This document shows, in pieces, positions 43,041 through 53,557 of a stretch of 64,000 nt of DNA (position 1 is the first letter of the stretch; every line of letters begins with the position of its first letter). A model generated the notes under the pieces. The model saw only the letters and a list, made by a program, of their open reading frames with translations, had not been told where the DNA came from and searched no databases. Both the position numbers and the translations under genes were made by a program. This DNA comes from Phanerodontia chrysosporium. Lineage: Eukaryota > Basidiomycota > Agaricomycetes > Polyporales > Phanerochaetaceae. The DNA is taken from positions 122,062-186,061 of the forward strand of contig MJGA01000041.1 of assembly GCA_001910725.1 (NCBI GenBank), read 5' to 3'.

Positions 43041-44983
43041 AAGAGGATCAATACAAGCCCAGTTGGATGACAGAGTCATCAAGTGTTATGGACCACGAGA
43101 AAGGACCAAGAGAGTTCGGGAAGGACTTAGCGGAATGGCACCTCGAGGATGGGCTACTACTGCACTGAGGCAAGGTGTATGTGCCCAAGGACGACAAGAT
43201 TAGGGCGGATCTACTCAAGTTACACCACGACTTCCCTGGGGCTGGACACCCTGGACGATGGAAGACGTTGGAGTTGCTGTCGCGCAACTACTGGTGGCCA
43301 GGAATGTCGGTTTACGTCAAGAAGTACGTCGCAGGCTGCGAAGTCTGCCAGTCGCATAAAAACGTCAACCAGAAGCCTGCTGGCCTGCTACAACCGAACG
43401 AGGTTCCGTCGGAACCCTGGGAGATAATCTCATGCGATATGATCACGGACTTGCCTGAGTCGGACGGTTACAACGCTATCTTCGTAGTCGTTTGCCGCTT
43501 AACCAAGCGAGCACATTTCCTCCCCATCACCAAGGAGTTTTCAGCCAAGGATCTGGGAAATTTGCTCTATGAGCGTGTTTGGCCTTTGCACGGCCTACCC
43601 AGACAGATCATTTCGGATAGAGGAACGCAGTTCGCCGCGAAACTCTTCCAGGAATGGTGCAGACTCCTGGGGATCAAGTCAGCAATGACTACAGCGTTTC
43701 ACCCTCAGGCAGACGGTCAGACTGAGCGAGTTAATCAGTCATTGGAGCAGTATCTGCGCTGCTACACAAGCTTCAGGCAGGACGACTGGGCGTACCTTTT
43801 GCCCTCTGCCGAGTTTGCGTACAACAACCAGGCGCATGAAAGCACCAAGAACTCGCCATTCTTCGTCGAATATGGCCGTCATCCACGCATGTTCCCAGAG
43901 CAGGACCGTGTTACAAGGTTGTCAGAACTGGACGACTGGACGAAGCTTAGACAGGAGGCCCAAGATCAGGCGAAAGCCGCGCTCGTGCTGGCTGCAGAGC
44001 GAATGAAGTGGTACTACGACCAGGGTAAATCAGAACCCTTGTTCAAGGTCGGAGACCGTGTTTGGCTTGACGCAAAGGATCTGAACCTTCGGGTTCCCTC
44101 CAAGAAACTGGCACCAAAGCGAGTAGGCCCTTACGAGATCGTAGAGCAGCTGGGACCGGTCACCTTCAAGCTGAAGTTACCAGTCCATGTGAAGATTCAC
44201 CCGGTCTTCCACGCAAGCAAGCTCACGAAGCACGTCGAGGATGAGGTTGCCAATCGCACGCGCAAACCCCTACCACCCATTCGCATGGGTGATGACGAGG
44301 AGTACGAGGTCGAGCAGATCGTAGATGCACAGCCAGACTCTAAAGGCCGTGTTATGTACCGAGTACGGTGGAGAGGCTACGATGAGCATAGCGACACATG
44401 GGAATACTTGCCCAATCTCAAGCACGCTATGGCGAAGGTCAAACAATTCCACAGGAAATACCCAGATGCGCCGAAGGCAATTTCCCTTCTGCAACGCCAC
44501 CACGACGAGGAGGATGAGTTTTTCGTGCGCGAACTCGCGCTACTCCAATCTTGGGGAGCAGACGACCAGTTCGAGGTCGAGCTCATGAACAAGGATGCAA
44601 AACTTCCCTCACGTGGCTCGCCAGAAAGCGCAGGGTTGGATCTTTTCATCACGGAAGACCTTACGCTCAAGCCCCATGATCGCAAGCTAGCGTCAACGGG
44701 CCTTCGAATGTGTACTCCACCAGGTACCTACGCTCGAGTCGCACCACGGAGTGGCCTCAGCCTCAGAGGCATCGACATAGGAGCAGGCGTTATTGACCGA
44801 GATTATCGAGGAGAGCTCAAAATTCTACTCATCAACAACTCGCCCGACACCTTTACATTCCACAAGGGTGATCGTGTCGCTCAACTCGTGCTCGAAAGAA
44901 TCTCCTACGCCGAACCAACTCCGGTTTCTCGCCTCGACTCAACCATTCGCAGCAGCGATGGTTTTGGCTCCACTGGTATTTAG
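43041..44983 (+). CDS. integrase-chromodomain-dUTPase ORF of element 2
   Basis: Remnant pol frame. Up to 43168 it reads PREFGKDLAEWHLEDGLLLH, then an in-frame TGA, then open from 43169 to 44983. Domains: integrase zinc finger (HHDFPGAGHPGRW, CEVCQSHKNVNQ); DDE core with CDMITDLPES, ISDRGTQFA and ADGQTERVNQSLEQY; chromodomain (EYEVEQIVDAQPDSKGR, YRVRWRGYDEHSDTWEYLP). A complete dUTPase follows with five motifs: AGLDLFI, PRSGLSLRG, GVIDRDYRGEL, KGDRVAQLVLER and SSDGFGSTG. dUTPase hydrolyses dUTP to dUMP and would limit uracil in element cDNA. There is no good ATG at the start, so expression may need readthrough of the TGA or another mechanism. Confidence 0.9.
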
Positions 44984-45018
44984 GCTTCACCAGGAGGTTC
45001 AGCTAGAATTGGGGGTAA

Positions 45019-45618
45019 TGTCACAGTTTTTCGTCTTAACCCTTAGGGTTAGGGGCAGCAGGTGACAGAAGCGATTACTCCGAACTGTGACATGCAGAAG
45101 CGCTGGAGTGACAGCCCTAGGCTCGGGGCTGGTCACGTGATACGGCGGTCACGTGATGCGCACACGTGCGGTATCCCAGGGTCACATGGTCGAAGGTCTA
45201 GAAGCAGGCAAGGGTCTGGAAGCGCCGAGACACTCCGGAATGGACTAGAAAGTCCTGGAGGTCTCTGGACAGGTCCGGACAGTGCTGGAACGTTCTGGAG
45301 GTTTCTGGGACATCGTAGGAACATTTAGGAACGTGTAGGAGAATGTAGGAATGCCTGTAGGGCACTAGCCAATAGCGTAGTAGGTATTAGATAGCTAGGA
45401 CCCTGAACACCGGTCCCTGGGGACCTGGTACACATGTATATAAGCCCTGAGGGCTGGGGGTGCCTCCCCAGCTTCAATCTCATCGCATCTCACCTCTCTA
45501 GCCTCTATACCTCGTCTTCAAGCCTGGCTACACCCTTTGTAGTCCAAGTAAACCTTTGCCAGTGAGTATTGCTGGTTGGTTTGGTGTATAGGCGCTAGGG
45601 CAGCGCATTTTTGTGATA
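45019..45618 (+). repeat. 3' LTR of element 2
   Basis: 600 bp, same sequence as the 5' LTR as far as read, preceded by the short G-rich tract ttgggggtaa. Followed by the GACGA duplication. Confidence 0.95.
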
Positions 45619-45633
45619 GACGAGCACGTCGGG
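45619..45633 (-). pseudogene. 15-base remnant of monooxygenase C between elements 2 and 3
   Basis: The minus strand reads CCC GAC GTG CTC GTC (PDVLV), the residues just before the FAD glycine motif in copy A. Removing element 2 and one GACGA copy rejoins it exactly to the 38393-38534 fragment. Confidence 0.85.
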
Positions 45634-46233
45634 TGTCACAGTTTTTCGTCTTAACCCTTAGGGTTAGGGGCAGCAGGTGACAGAAGCGATTACTCCGAAC
45701 TGTGACATGCAGAAGCGCTGGAGTGACAGCCCTAGGCTCGGGGCTGGTCACGTGATACGGCGGTCACGTGATGCGCACACGTGCGGTATCCCAGGGTCAC
45801 ATGGTCGAAGGTCTAGAAGCAGGCAAGGGTCTGGAAGCGCCGAGACACTCCGGAATGGACTAGAAAGCCCTGGAGGTCTCTGGACAGGTCCGGACAGTGC
45901 TGGAACGTTCTGGAGGTTTCTGGGACATCGTAGGAACATTTAGGAACGTGTAGGAGAATGTAGGAATGCCTGTAGGGCACTAGCCAATAGCGTAGTAGGT
46001 ATTAGATAGCTAGGACCCTGAACACCGGTCCCTGGGGACCTGGTGCACATGTATATAAACCCTGAGGGCTGGGGGTGCCTCCCCAGCTTCAATCTCATCG
46101 CATCTCACCTCTCTAGTCTCTATACCTCGTCTTCAAGCTTGGCTACACCCTTTGTAGTCCAAGTAAACCTTTGCCAGTGAGTATTGCTGGTTGGTTTGGT
46201 GTATAGGCGCTAGGGCAGCGCATTTTTGTGATA
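45634..46233 (+). repeat. 5' LTR of element 3
   Basis: 600 bp. Primer sequence agcttcaatct at 46085-46095 with matching binding site at 46236-46246. Confidence 0.95.
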
Positions 46234-46539
46234 GAAGATTGAAGCTAGCCAACCTACTCCACCTTTGGTGGCCTAGGTTATTGCTTTGGGTTCTGGGGGC
46301 TTGTTTGAACAAGTGCTTTTGCGCTTTGTTCAGTTTTCTGCCGATCCACAGGCGTAAGTGGGCACTATAGTACCTTTTTAGGTACAGACAGGGGAACGTG
46401 GTGTAACCCACCTCAGAGGGCTTTGCCTGCGGACGAGTAACCCCTGTTGTAGTGCTGGACTAAGGGTGTAATACCCTGTCCAACCAGTTTTAGCTGTGTG
46501 GCGTGGAAACCCACAGTAATACCCCTTTCTCTTCGTTGA

Positions 46540-47355
46540 GGGTTGGCTGGCAGGAAAGCCTTGCGCTTTGCCTGTGTGGAGAAGTTTTCTGGCTTGTGTA
46601 CACAGGCTGACCCGTGTTTACTAGTGCCTAAAGCTGCTAGGAACCGTTTTGTCCTTGCTAAGGACGAGAGCTCTGGCAAACCCTTGCTTGAGCGCATCAA
46701 GATCTCGAACCTTCACCGCTTCAAAGACGTTGGGAAGCCGCGCCCTGCGTACAAACCTCGCACTACACCCTACACCCCTGTCCCTGGTCGTCGTGAAAGG
46801 CTTGCTCGTGAAGCAGACTTGAACGACTTCAAGCACCAGCTTCAGCTCGAAGACTATCGCAACGAACAGCGCAAGCGCCGCCTACTCGATCGCATCGCGA
46901 ACGCCCCTCCCCCTCTACCCCTCATCGAACGTATTGAACCTCCCCCTACTCCCCCTATCGAAGTCAAACCCATTCCCAAAGACCTTCGCTTTCACACCAA
47001 CACTCAGGTCCATCAGCTGCGCGACTACGGACGAAAGTTCAACGGCGCCCTTAACCACTTGGGTCCGTTCTTTCAGAAGCTAGACGAGCAGCGTTTTCGA
47101 GTTGGGTTGACTGAACACGAGCTCTACACCTTGGGCTTGTTCAAGGAGAGGTTCGACAACATTCGCAAACACCTTCAGACCATCGTCGAGACGAAGGAGT
47201 ACACCACGAGGGAGTGGAAGAAGATTTCGAGGGATTTGAAGAAGGCAGGCGCACATAGCTTCGCTGAGCTTAAGCCACGCTTCGCTGAGCATTGCAGGGA
47301 GCTGATTCAGGAGTTGGGTGAAGATTGGTTGTTTTTGGAGAAGAACCTCGATTAG
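46540..47355 (+). CDS. ORF1 of element 3: 271-codon frame without any methionine codon
   Basis: Open from just after a TGA near 46534 to the TAG at 47353-47355, 29 bases before the gag ATG. The product is charged and mostly helical, with Pro-rich stretches (ANAPPPLPLIERIEPPPTPP) between two helical parts. No ATG occurs in this frame or either other frame from the predicted transcript start (46085) to 47384, 1300 nt. Translation, if any, must start at a near-cognate codon such as TTG 46543. No known family recognised; possibilities are an accessory particle protein or a frame kept open by another constraint. Confidence 0.6.
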   Translation, partial: GLAGRKALRFACVEKFSGLCTQADPCLLVPKAARNRFVLAKDESSGKPLLERIKISNLHRFKDVGKPRPAYKPRTTPYTPVPGRRERLAREADLNDFKHQLQLEDYRNEQRKRRLLDRIANAPPPLPLIERIEPPPTPPIEVKPIPKDLRFHTNTQVHQLRDYGRKFNGALNHLGPFFQKLDEQRFRVGLTEHELYTLGLFKERFDNIRKHLQTIVETKEYTTREWKKISRDLKKAGAHSFAELKPRFAEHCRELIQELGEDWLFLEKNLD

Positions 47356-47384
47356 TTTTTGTATCTGCGCGTTTTTGAATCAAG

Positions 47385-48812
47385 ATGTCGCTCAATTCAA
47401 ATCCTGTTGACTTTGGTTTGCGTTCTGCTGCGAGTTCAAGTGGTATGGACCCTTGGGGAGCGTTAGAACTCGGCTCTATGGCTGAGGGAGGCCCTACCCC
47501 AGTTTTGGCCGCTGCGCCGCTTTCGACCTCTTACGAAGAGTACAGCCAGTCATGGGTACAAGCCGCTCAGGAAGGACTGACTCCTGGTGACTTTAAGGCC
47601 CTCGTTGACAGCCTGGGTAACTGGGTAAAGGCTGAAATAGCTCAAGTAAGGTCGGAAATGGGTTCAGAAGTCCTTCGCTTGAAGGAAGCCCTTCGCAAAC
47701 GCAAAACCGAGGCCAAGACACTTCAGGAGCAGATAGACATTCTTGAGCAGACTAGACAGCACTTGTCTGCGCAGATAGCAGAGGCTCAGAACCAAAATCG
47801 CGTTTTGCAGAACGCTATGCAGGTGCTGAAGCAGGAGAACGAGAGCTTGAAAGTGTTGGTTCAGCAAGGCACTAGTGGAGGCAACGTTGGGTTGTCTCAG
47901 TCTTTGTTCCCTACCATGAAGGAGCCTGACACCTTTAACGGTGATAAGGCTAGCAAGCTGGATGACTGGCTCGAGTCGATGGCACTCTGGTTGCGCCACC
48001 GTGGCGTAATGGACGACGAAAAGAAGATAGAGACGGCGATGACTTACCTGCGAGGTTCAGCAAAGAAGGTCATGCAAGAGTACTTCGACAAGGTGGCAGA
48101 CTCAAAGCCCCTTGGTACTTGGACCAACTTTGTGAACGAACTCCGGAAAGGATTCCAACAGACCGACAAGAAGGACAGGGCAAGGGCAGAGTTTGAGCAG
48201 CTTGTCAGCAAGAAAGGAACGAACGAGAAGACTTTCAATGAGTTTGCTGCTCGTTTCCGTTCGCTGGCTCGCCAAACTGGCTTCTCCAATGAAGAACTGT
48301 TGGTCAAAGCCTATGCCCATACCCCTCGTGCCGCCGCCGATGTACTGGCAGCCCGTGGTCGTGCTCAGTGGGCTACGACCTGGGATGGTTGGTTGAAGGA
48401 TGTTCAGGAGATTCTGCAGGATCAACGTCTCTTGACAGGCACCGTACTCTCTGGACAGCCTCAGTCGTCGAAAGACCCTGACGCTATGGATGTCGACGCC
48501 TTGAAGAAGGGCTCAGCCCAGGGCAAAGGCAAGACAGCCAAAGTTCAGAAGGTTGCCATGTCGTTCGAGGAGGCGAAGAAGAAAGGCTGCTGCGCTCAGT
48601 GTGGAGGCAAAGGCCACATCGCCAAGGAGTGTCCATCGAAGAAGAACAACTCAGGTTCTTCGACATCGTCGAGTAAAACCACCAATGCACCGTGGCCAGT
48701 TCGTCAAAGGCTTCGTCTTCAAAGGGAAAGGAGAAGGATAAGGGCTCTCGCCACACGAAGAACAGCGTGCGCGAGGTGTACGCCAGCGACTCGGAGAGAT
48801 TCCAGGAGGTAG
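47385..48812 (+). pseudogene. gag: Gag of element 3, frameshifted in the tail
   Basis: Same as element 2 Gag through the CCHC knuckle. A single missing G near 48692 then shifts the frame. The normal tail (SSKASSSKGKEKDKG to LQGPM) continues in another frame at 48692-48964. The knuckle and core are intact, so a truncated Gag could still be made. Confidence 0.85.
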
Positions 48813-49093
48813 CCTCTGACGAGGAATCGAGCTCAGATAGCTCAGAAGAAGAAGATACCCCCAAGACCAAGCAAAAGAAGAAGTCGTCTTCGAAGGAGAA
48901 GGCGCAGAAGATTAACCGCGTGGTATTCTCAGACGATGAGGATTTTCTGCAGGGACCGATGTAGAGTCTGCGACATCTGGTCCGTTTTTAGATTTCCTTT
49001 ACCCTCCGACTCAGCAGAATGTATTAGATCAGTTTTGGAATCGAGAAAGTCTCCAGTTTACCCTCTAAATCGAGCTTTATCGTTCCAGTAACT

Positions 49094-49396
49094 TTGAGTC
49101 AGGGTAAGGAAATCAGAGTGCAGACTACCGCGCTGGTTGATTCGGGGGCCTATGCTGTGTTCATTAGCCATCGCTTCGTCAAGAAGCATAAGCTGAAGAC
49201 GAACCAGCTGGCCAGGGAGATACGCGTTTACAACGCAGATGGCTCCAGGAACAAGTGTGGCAGTATTGAGGAGTATGCTTGGCTCGACGTAGCCGTAGGG
49301 GACCATGTCTCCAGACAAGCATGCCTCATTACAGATCTGGGTGGAAAGGACGTTTTCTCGGCCTTAGCTGCTCGAAGAGGTCTAGTCAAAGAATAG
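49094..49396 (+). pseudogene. protease remnant of element 3
   Basis: Carries the DSGAYAVFISHRF active-site region and the same premature stop as element 2, followed by about 740 bases lacking RT and RNase H. Confidence 0.7.
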
Positions 49397-50272
49397 ACTG
49401 GGATGAGCATGGGCAGCATAAGCAGAACCGAAGAACTGATGAACTAGGACTTCGAGGAGGAAAGAGCAGAGCTTAGGCTCTAACTGTCGCTTACACCACC
49501 CAGATTGGCCACAGTTTTCGGCAGTTGAACTGCCAGAAGGGAGGAATCAAAGATTCCAGTGTTGTGCCCTCAGTTTCGGCTATCTGACAGAACTTTGGAA
49601 CCTCTCAACTGTTGAGAACCAAAGTAGGGCGAGTATTACTACTCAGAAGGCCCAGTGTTGTGCCATTTATTGAACGAGTTAGTCAGATAGTGCAGGTCCC
49701 TAGGCACTGAGGTACTGGTACCTTTGGGGAGGGCTCCACAACTTAGCTTCGAAGTACTGAAGCAGAAGTTTTCGGTTGCTTGCCGAGCAAGTGACAGGGC
49801 AGTGTCTCTCAGCCTGAAGATGTTTGCAACACCTAGTTGAAGTTAGCATTCAGGGCATAATCCCAGATACTTCAGGTGTTGAGAGCACTGCAGCAGTTGG
49901 GTCAAAAGGGCTTTTACCTATATTGGCTATGCATAGACTCTTGGAGTCGGCCTACACACGTTGGAATTGGACGCACTAGCCTGAGAAGGGGCTGATCCTA
50001 TGTCCAGGAGGCCATATCCTGAATTGGGGGTAGATTGCCATAATCGTGGAAACCACATTGAGAAGCCAGAATCTTCCACGATACGAGCCCAAGGCAATCT
50101 GGCCATTCAGTGATAAGGGACACTAGCAAGAGGCTAGCAAGAGGATCAATACAAGCCCAGTTGGATGACAGAGTCATCAAGTGTTATGGACCACGAGAAA
50201 GGACCAAGAGAGTTCGGGAAGGACTTAGCGGAATGGCACCTCGAGGATGGGCTACTACTGCACTGAGGCAAG

Positions 50273-51778
50273 GTGTATGTGCCCAAGGACGACAAGATTA
50301 GGGCGGATCTACTCAAGTTACACCACGACTTCCCTGGGGCTGGACACCCTGGACGATGGAAGACGTTGGAGTTGCTGTCGCGCAACTACTGGTGGCCAGG
50401 AATGTCGGTTTACGTCAAGAAGTACGTCGCAGGCTGCGAAGTCTGCCAGTCGCATAAAAACGTCAACCAGAAGCCTGCTGGCCTGCTACAACCGAACGAG
50501 GTTCCGTCGGAACCCTGGGAGATAATCTCATGCGATATGATCACGGACTTGCCTGAGTCGGACGGTTACAACGCTATCTTCGTAGTCGTTTGCCGCTTAA
50601 CCAAGCGAGCACATTTCCTCCCCATCACCAAGGAGTTTTCAGCCAAGGATCTGGGAAATTTGCTCTATGAGCGTGTTTGGCCTTTGCACGGCCTACCCAG
50701 ACAGATCATTTCGGATAGAGGAACGCAGTTCGCCGCGAAACTCTTCCAGGAATGGTGCAGACTCCTGGGGATCAAGTCAGCAATGACTACAGCGTTTCAC
50801 CCTCAGGCAGACGGTCAGACTGAGCGAGTTAATCAGTCATTGGAGCAGTATCTGCGCTGCTACACAAGCTTCAGGCAGGACGACTGGGCGTACCTTTTGC
50901 CCTCTGCCGAGTTTGCGTACAACAACCAGGCGCATGAAAGCACCAAGAACTCGCCATTCTTCGTCGAATATGGCCGTCATCCACGCATGTTCCCAGAGCA
51001 GGACCGTGTTACAAGGTTGTCAGAACTGGACGACTGGACGAAGCTTAGACAGGAGGCCCAAGATCAGGCGAAAGCCGCGCTCGTGCTGGCTGCAGAGCGA
51101 ATGAAGTGGTACTACGACCAGGGTAAATCAGAACCCTTGTTCAAGGTCGGAGACCGTGTTTGGCTTGACGCAAAGGATCTGAACCTTCAGGTTCCCTCCA
51201 AGAAACTGGCACCAAAGCGAGTAGGCCCTTACGAGATCGTAGAGCAGCTGGGACCGGTCACCTTCAAGCTGAAGTTACCAGTCCATGTGAAGATTCACCC
51301 GGTCTTCCACGCAAGCAAGCTCACGAAGCACGTCGAGGATGAGGTTGCCAATCGCACGCGCAAAACCCTACCACCCATTCGTGTGGGTGATGACGAGGAG
51401 TACGAGGTCGAGCAGATCGTAGATGCACAGCCAGACTCTAAAGGCCGTGTCATGTACCGAGTACGGTGGAGAGGCTACGATGAGCATAGCGACACATGGG
51501 AATACTTGCCCAATCTCAAGCACGCTATGGCGAAGGTCAAACAATTCCACAGGAAATACCCAGATGCGCCAAAGGCAATTTCCCTTCTGCAACGCCACCA
51601 CGACGAGGAGGATGAGTTTTTCGTGCGCGAACTCGCGCTACTCCAATCTTGGGGAGCAGACGACCAGTTCAAGGTCGAGCTCATGAACAAGGATGCAAAA
51701 CTTCCCTCACGTGGCTCGCCAGAAAAGCGCAGGGTTGGATCTTTTCATCACGGAAGACCTTACGCTCAAGCCCCATGA
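50273..51778 (+). pseudogene. integrase-chromodomain ORF of element 3, dUTPase out of frame
   Basis: Nearly identical to the element 2 frame through the chromodomain. An extra A in a run of A near 51724 shifts the frame just before the dUTPase, which ends the ORF at 51778. The dUTPase motifs continue in another frame at 51693-52082. The in-frame TGA before GKVYVPKDD is shared with element 2. Confidence 0.88.
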
Positions 51779-52117
51779 TCGCAAGCTAGCGTCAACGGGC
51801 CTTCGAATGTGTACTCCACCAGGTACCTACGCTCGAGTCGCACCACGGAGTGGCCTCAGCCTCAGAGGCATCGACATAGGAGCAGGCGTTATTGACCGAG
51901 ATTATCGAGGAGAGCTCAAAATTCTACTCATCAACAACTCGCCCGACACCTTTACATTCCACAAGGGTGATCGTGTCGCTCAACTCGTGCTCGAAAGAAT
52001 CTCCTACGCCGAACCAACTCCGGTTTCTCGCCTCGACTCAACCATTCGCAGCAGTGATGGTTTTGGCTCCACTGGTATTTAGGCTTCACCAGGAGGTTCA
52101 GCTAGAATTGGGGGTAA

Positions 52118-52718
52118 TGTCACAGTTTTTCGTCTTAACCCTTAGGGTTAGGGGCAGCAGGTGACAGAAGCGATTACTCCGAACTGTGACATGCAGAAGC
52201 GCTGGAGTGACAGCCCTAGGCTCGGGGCTGGTCACGTGATACGGCGGTCACGTGATGCGCACACGTGCGGTATCCCAGGGTCACATGGTCGAAGGTCTAG
52301 AAGCAGGCAAGGGTCTGGAAGCGCCGAGACACTCCGGAATGGACTAGAAAGTCCTGGAGGTCTCTGGACAGGTCCGGACAAGTGCTGGAACGTTCTGGAG
52401 GTTTCTGGGACATCGTAGGAACATTTAGGAACGTGTAGGAGAATGTAGGAATGCCTGTAGGGCACTAGCCAATAGCGTAGTAGGTATTAGATAGCTAGGA
52501 CCCTGAACACCGGTCCCTGGGGACCTGGTGCACATGTATATAAACCCTGAGGGCTGGGGGTGCCTCCCCAGCTTCAATCTCATCGCATCTCACCTCTCTA
52601 GCCTCTATACCTCGTCTTCAAGCCTGGCTACACCCTTTGTAGTCCAAGTAAACCTTTGCCAGTGAGTATTGCTGGTTGGTTTGGTGTATAGGCGCTAGGG
52701 CAGCGCATTTTTGTGATA
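52118..52718 (+). repeat. 3' LTR of element 3
   Basis: 601 bp with one inserted A (ggacaagtgctgg) and a few substitutions against its 5' partner. Confidence 0.95.
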
Positions 52719-53088
52719 CCAAGTTAGCACTTATGACGTCGACTGAGACGACCGGACTTACTACTACACAGAAGGTTCAGAGCCAATGTGATGGCGTAGA
52801 AGTAATTGATACGTGAAATTGCGCTTTTCACCACCCGTGTACCTGCACCGTGGACGTAGGGCTTGTTCGACGTTCCCGAAATGAACCATATGGATACCGC
52901 TACGGCTGTGTTGGGACATGCAAAGCTTCTGCACGAGACTCAACCTACCGAAGTCCGTGAGGAGTAGGGCGGTGGGTATCGTGATTGCGGAGTACTTGCG
53001 TTCATGAACAATGAACACACGGTATACCTCAATGCAAGCTATATAAGCAATAGACAGTCTATATGGAGATGTCAGCTTACCAGGAGGG
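52719..53088. other. spacer between elements 3 and 4, no gene seen
   Basis: About 370 bases that match neither the missing 5' part of monooxygenase C nor any element in the window. Likely the flank of a different original locus or older repeat debris. Confidence 0.5.
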
Positions 53089-53518
53089 TATCACAGGTGA
53101 GAGTAAGCATGATATAGAGGGAAGCCTTTGCTCTACTCTCGGGCACGCTTAGCGTGGCGAAGTACGTGATTGCTGCGTTAGTGTAAGAGTCTGAATACGT
53201 GTATTGAAGACTTGAGCTCAGGCCTCAAGTGTAGCGCAAGTACAGAAGACTTGGACTCAGGCTCCAAGTGTAGCAATAGATAACTAGACGAGAGTACAAG
53301 AGGAGAAGCTGAAGAAAAGAGTACAGAGAGGTAGTCCTTATATACTCTAACCCAGGCCTGCTACCAGGAGGGAACAACGAGGCATAGGCTACCAGTCAGT
53401 GTGAGTCATAATGAATCAAGGGATGAAACATGATGAAAGAGAAGGTGAAACATGTAAGAGAAACGAGAGGATCAAATAAATCAGCATAGCCTTGCACAGC
53501 CATATCCCAACTGTAACA
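53089..53518 (-). repeat. inferred 3' LTR of element 4
   Basis: On the minus strand it starts TGTTACAG at 53518 and probably ends CTGTGATA at 53089 (430 bp). It contains a TATATA near 53340-53345 and two imperfect 30-base direct repeats of the type gaagacttgagctcagg (near 53205 and 53245). The partner LTR is outside the window, so the boundary is inferred from terminal sequences only. Confidence 0.55.
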
Positions 53519-53557
53519 TTACGTCCCCGTCCACGGTCGAGCTCCGTCGAGACCGAC

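Larger units (their letters stand above)
38535..45618 (+). mobile_element. Element 2: RT-less chromovirus with ORF1, Gag, integrase-chromodomain-dUTPase
   Basis: 7084-bp LTR element. The LTRs (38535-39134 and 45019-45618, 600 bp each) appear identical. Ends are TGTCAC...GTGATA, with the 5-bp duplication GACGA at 38530-38534 and 45619-45623. Order: self-primer site, methionine-free ORF1, gag, protease frame, about 750 bases with no RT or RNase H, then an integrase-chromodomain-dUTPase frame. It must borrow reverse transcriptase from another element, yet looks recently transposed. Inserted in flavin monooxygenase C. Confidence 0.93.
45634..52718 (+). mobile_element. Element 3: second, older copy of the RT-less dUTPase family
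   Basis: 7085-bp copy with LTRs 45634-46233 (600 bp) and 52118-52718 (601 bp) that differ at about three bases plus one inserted A. Same gene order as element 2. The flanks (tcggg left, ccaag right) do not match, so no target duplication remains. Private frameshifts lie in gag (near 48692) and before the dUTPase (near 51724), while ORF1 is intact. It is older than element 2 and probably recombined. Confidence 0.92.

Noticed and set aside
53200..53280. Pair of 30-base direct repeats, considered as a CRISPR-like array
   Set aside because: Only two imperfect units inside an LTR of a fungal element. No array, spacers or cas genes.
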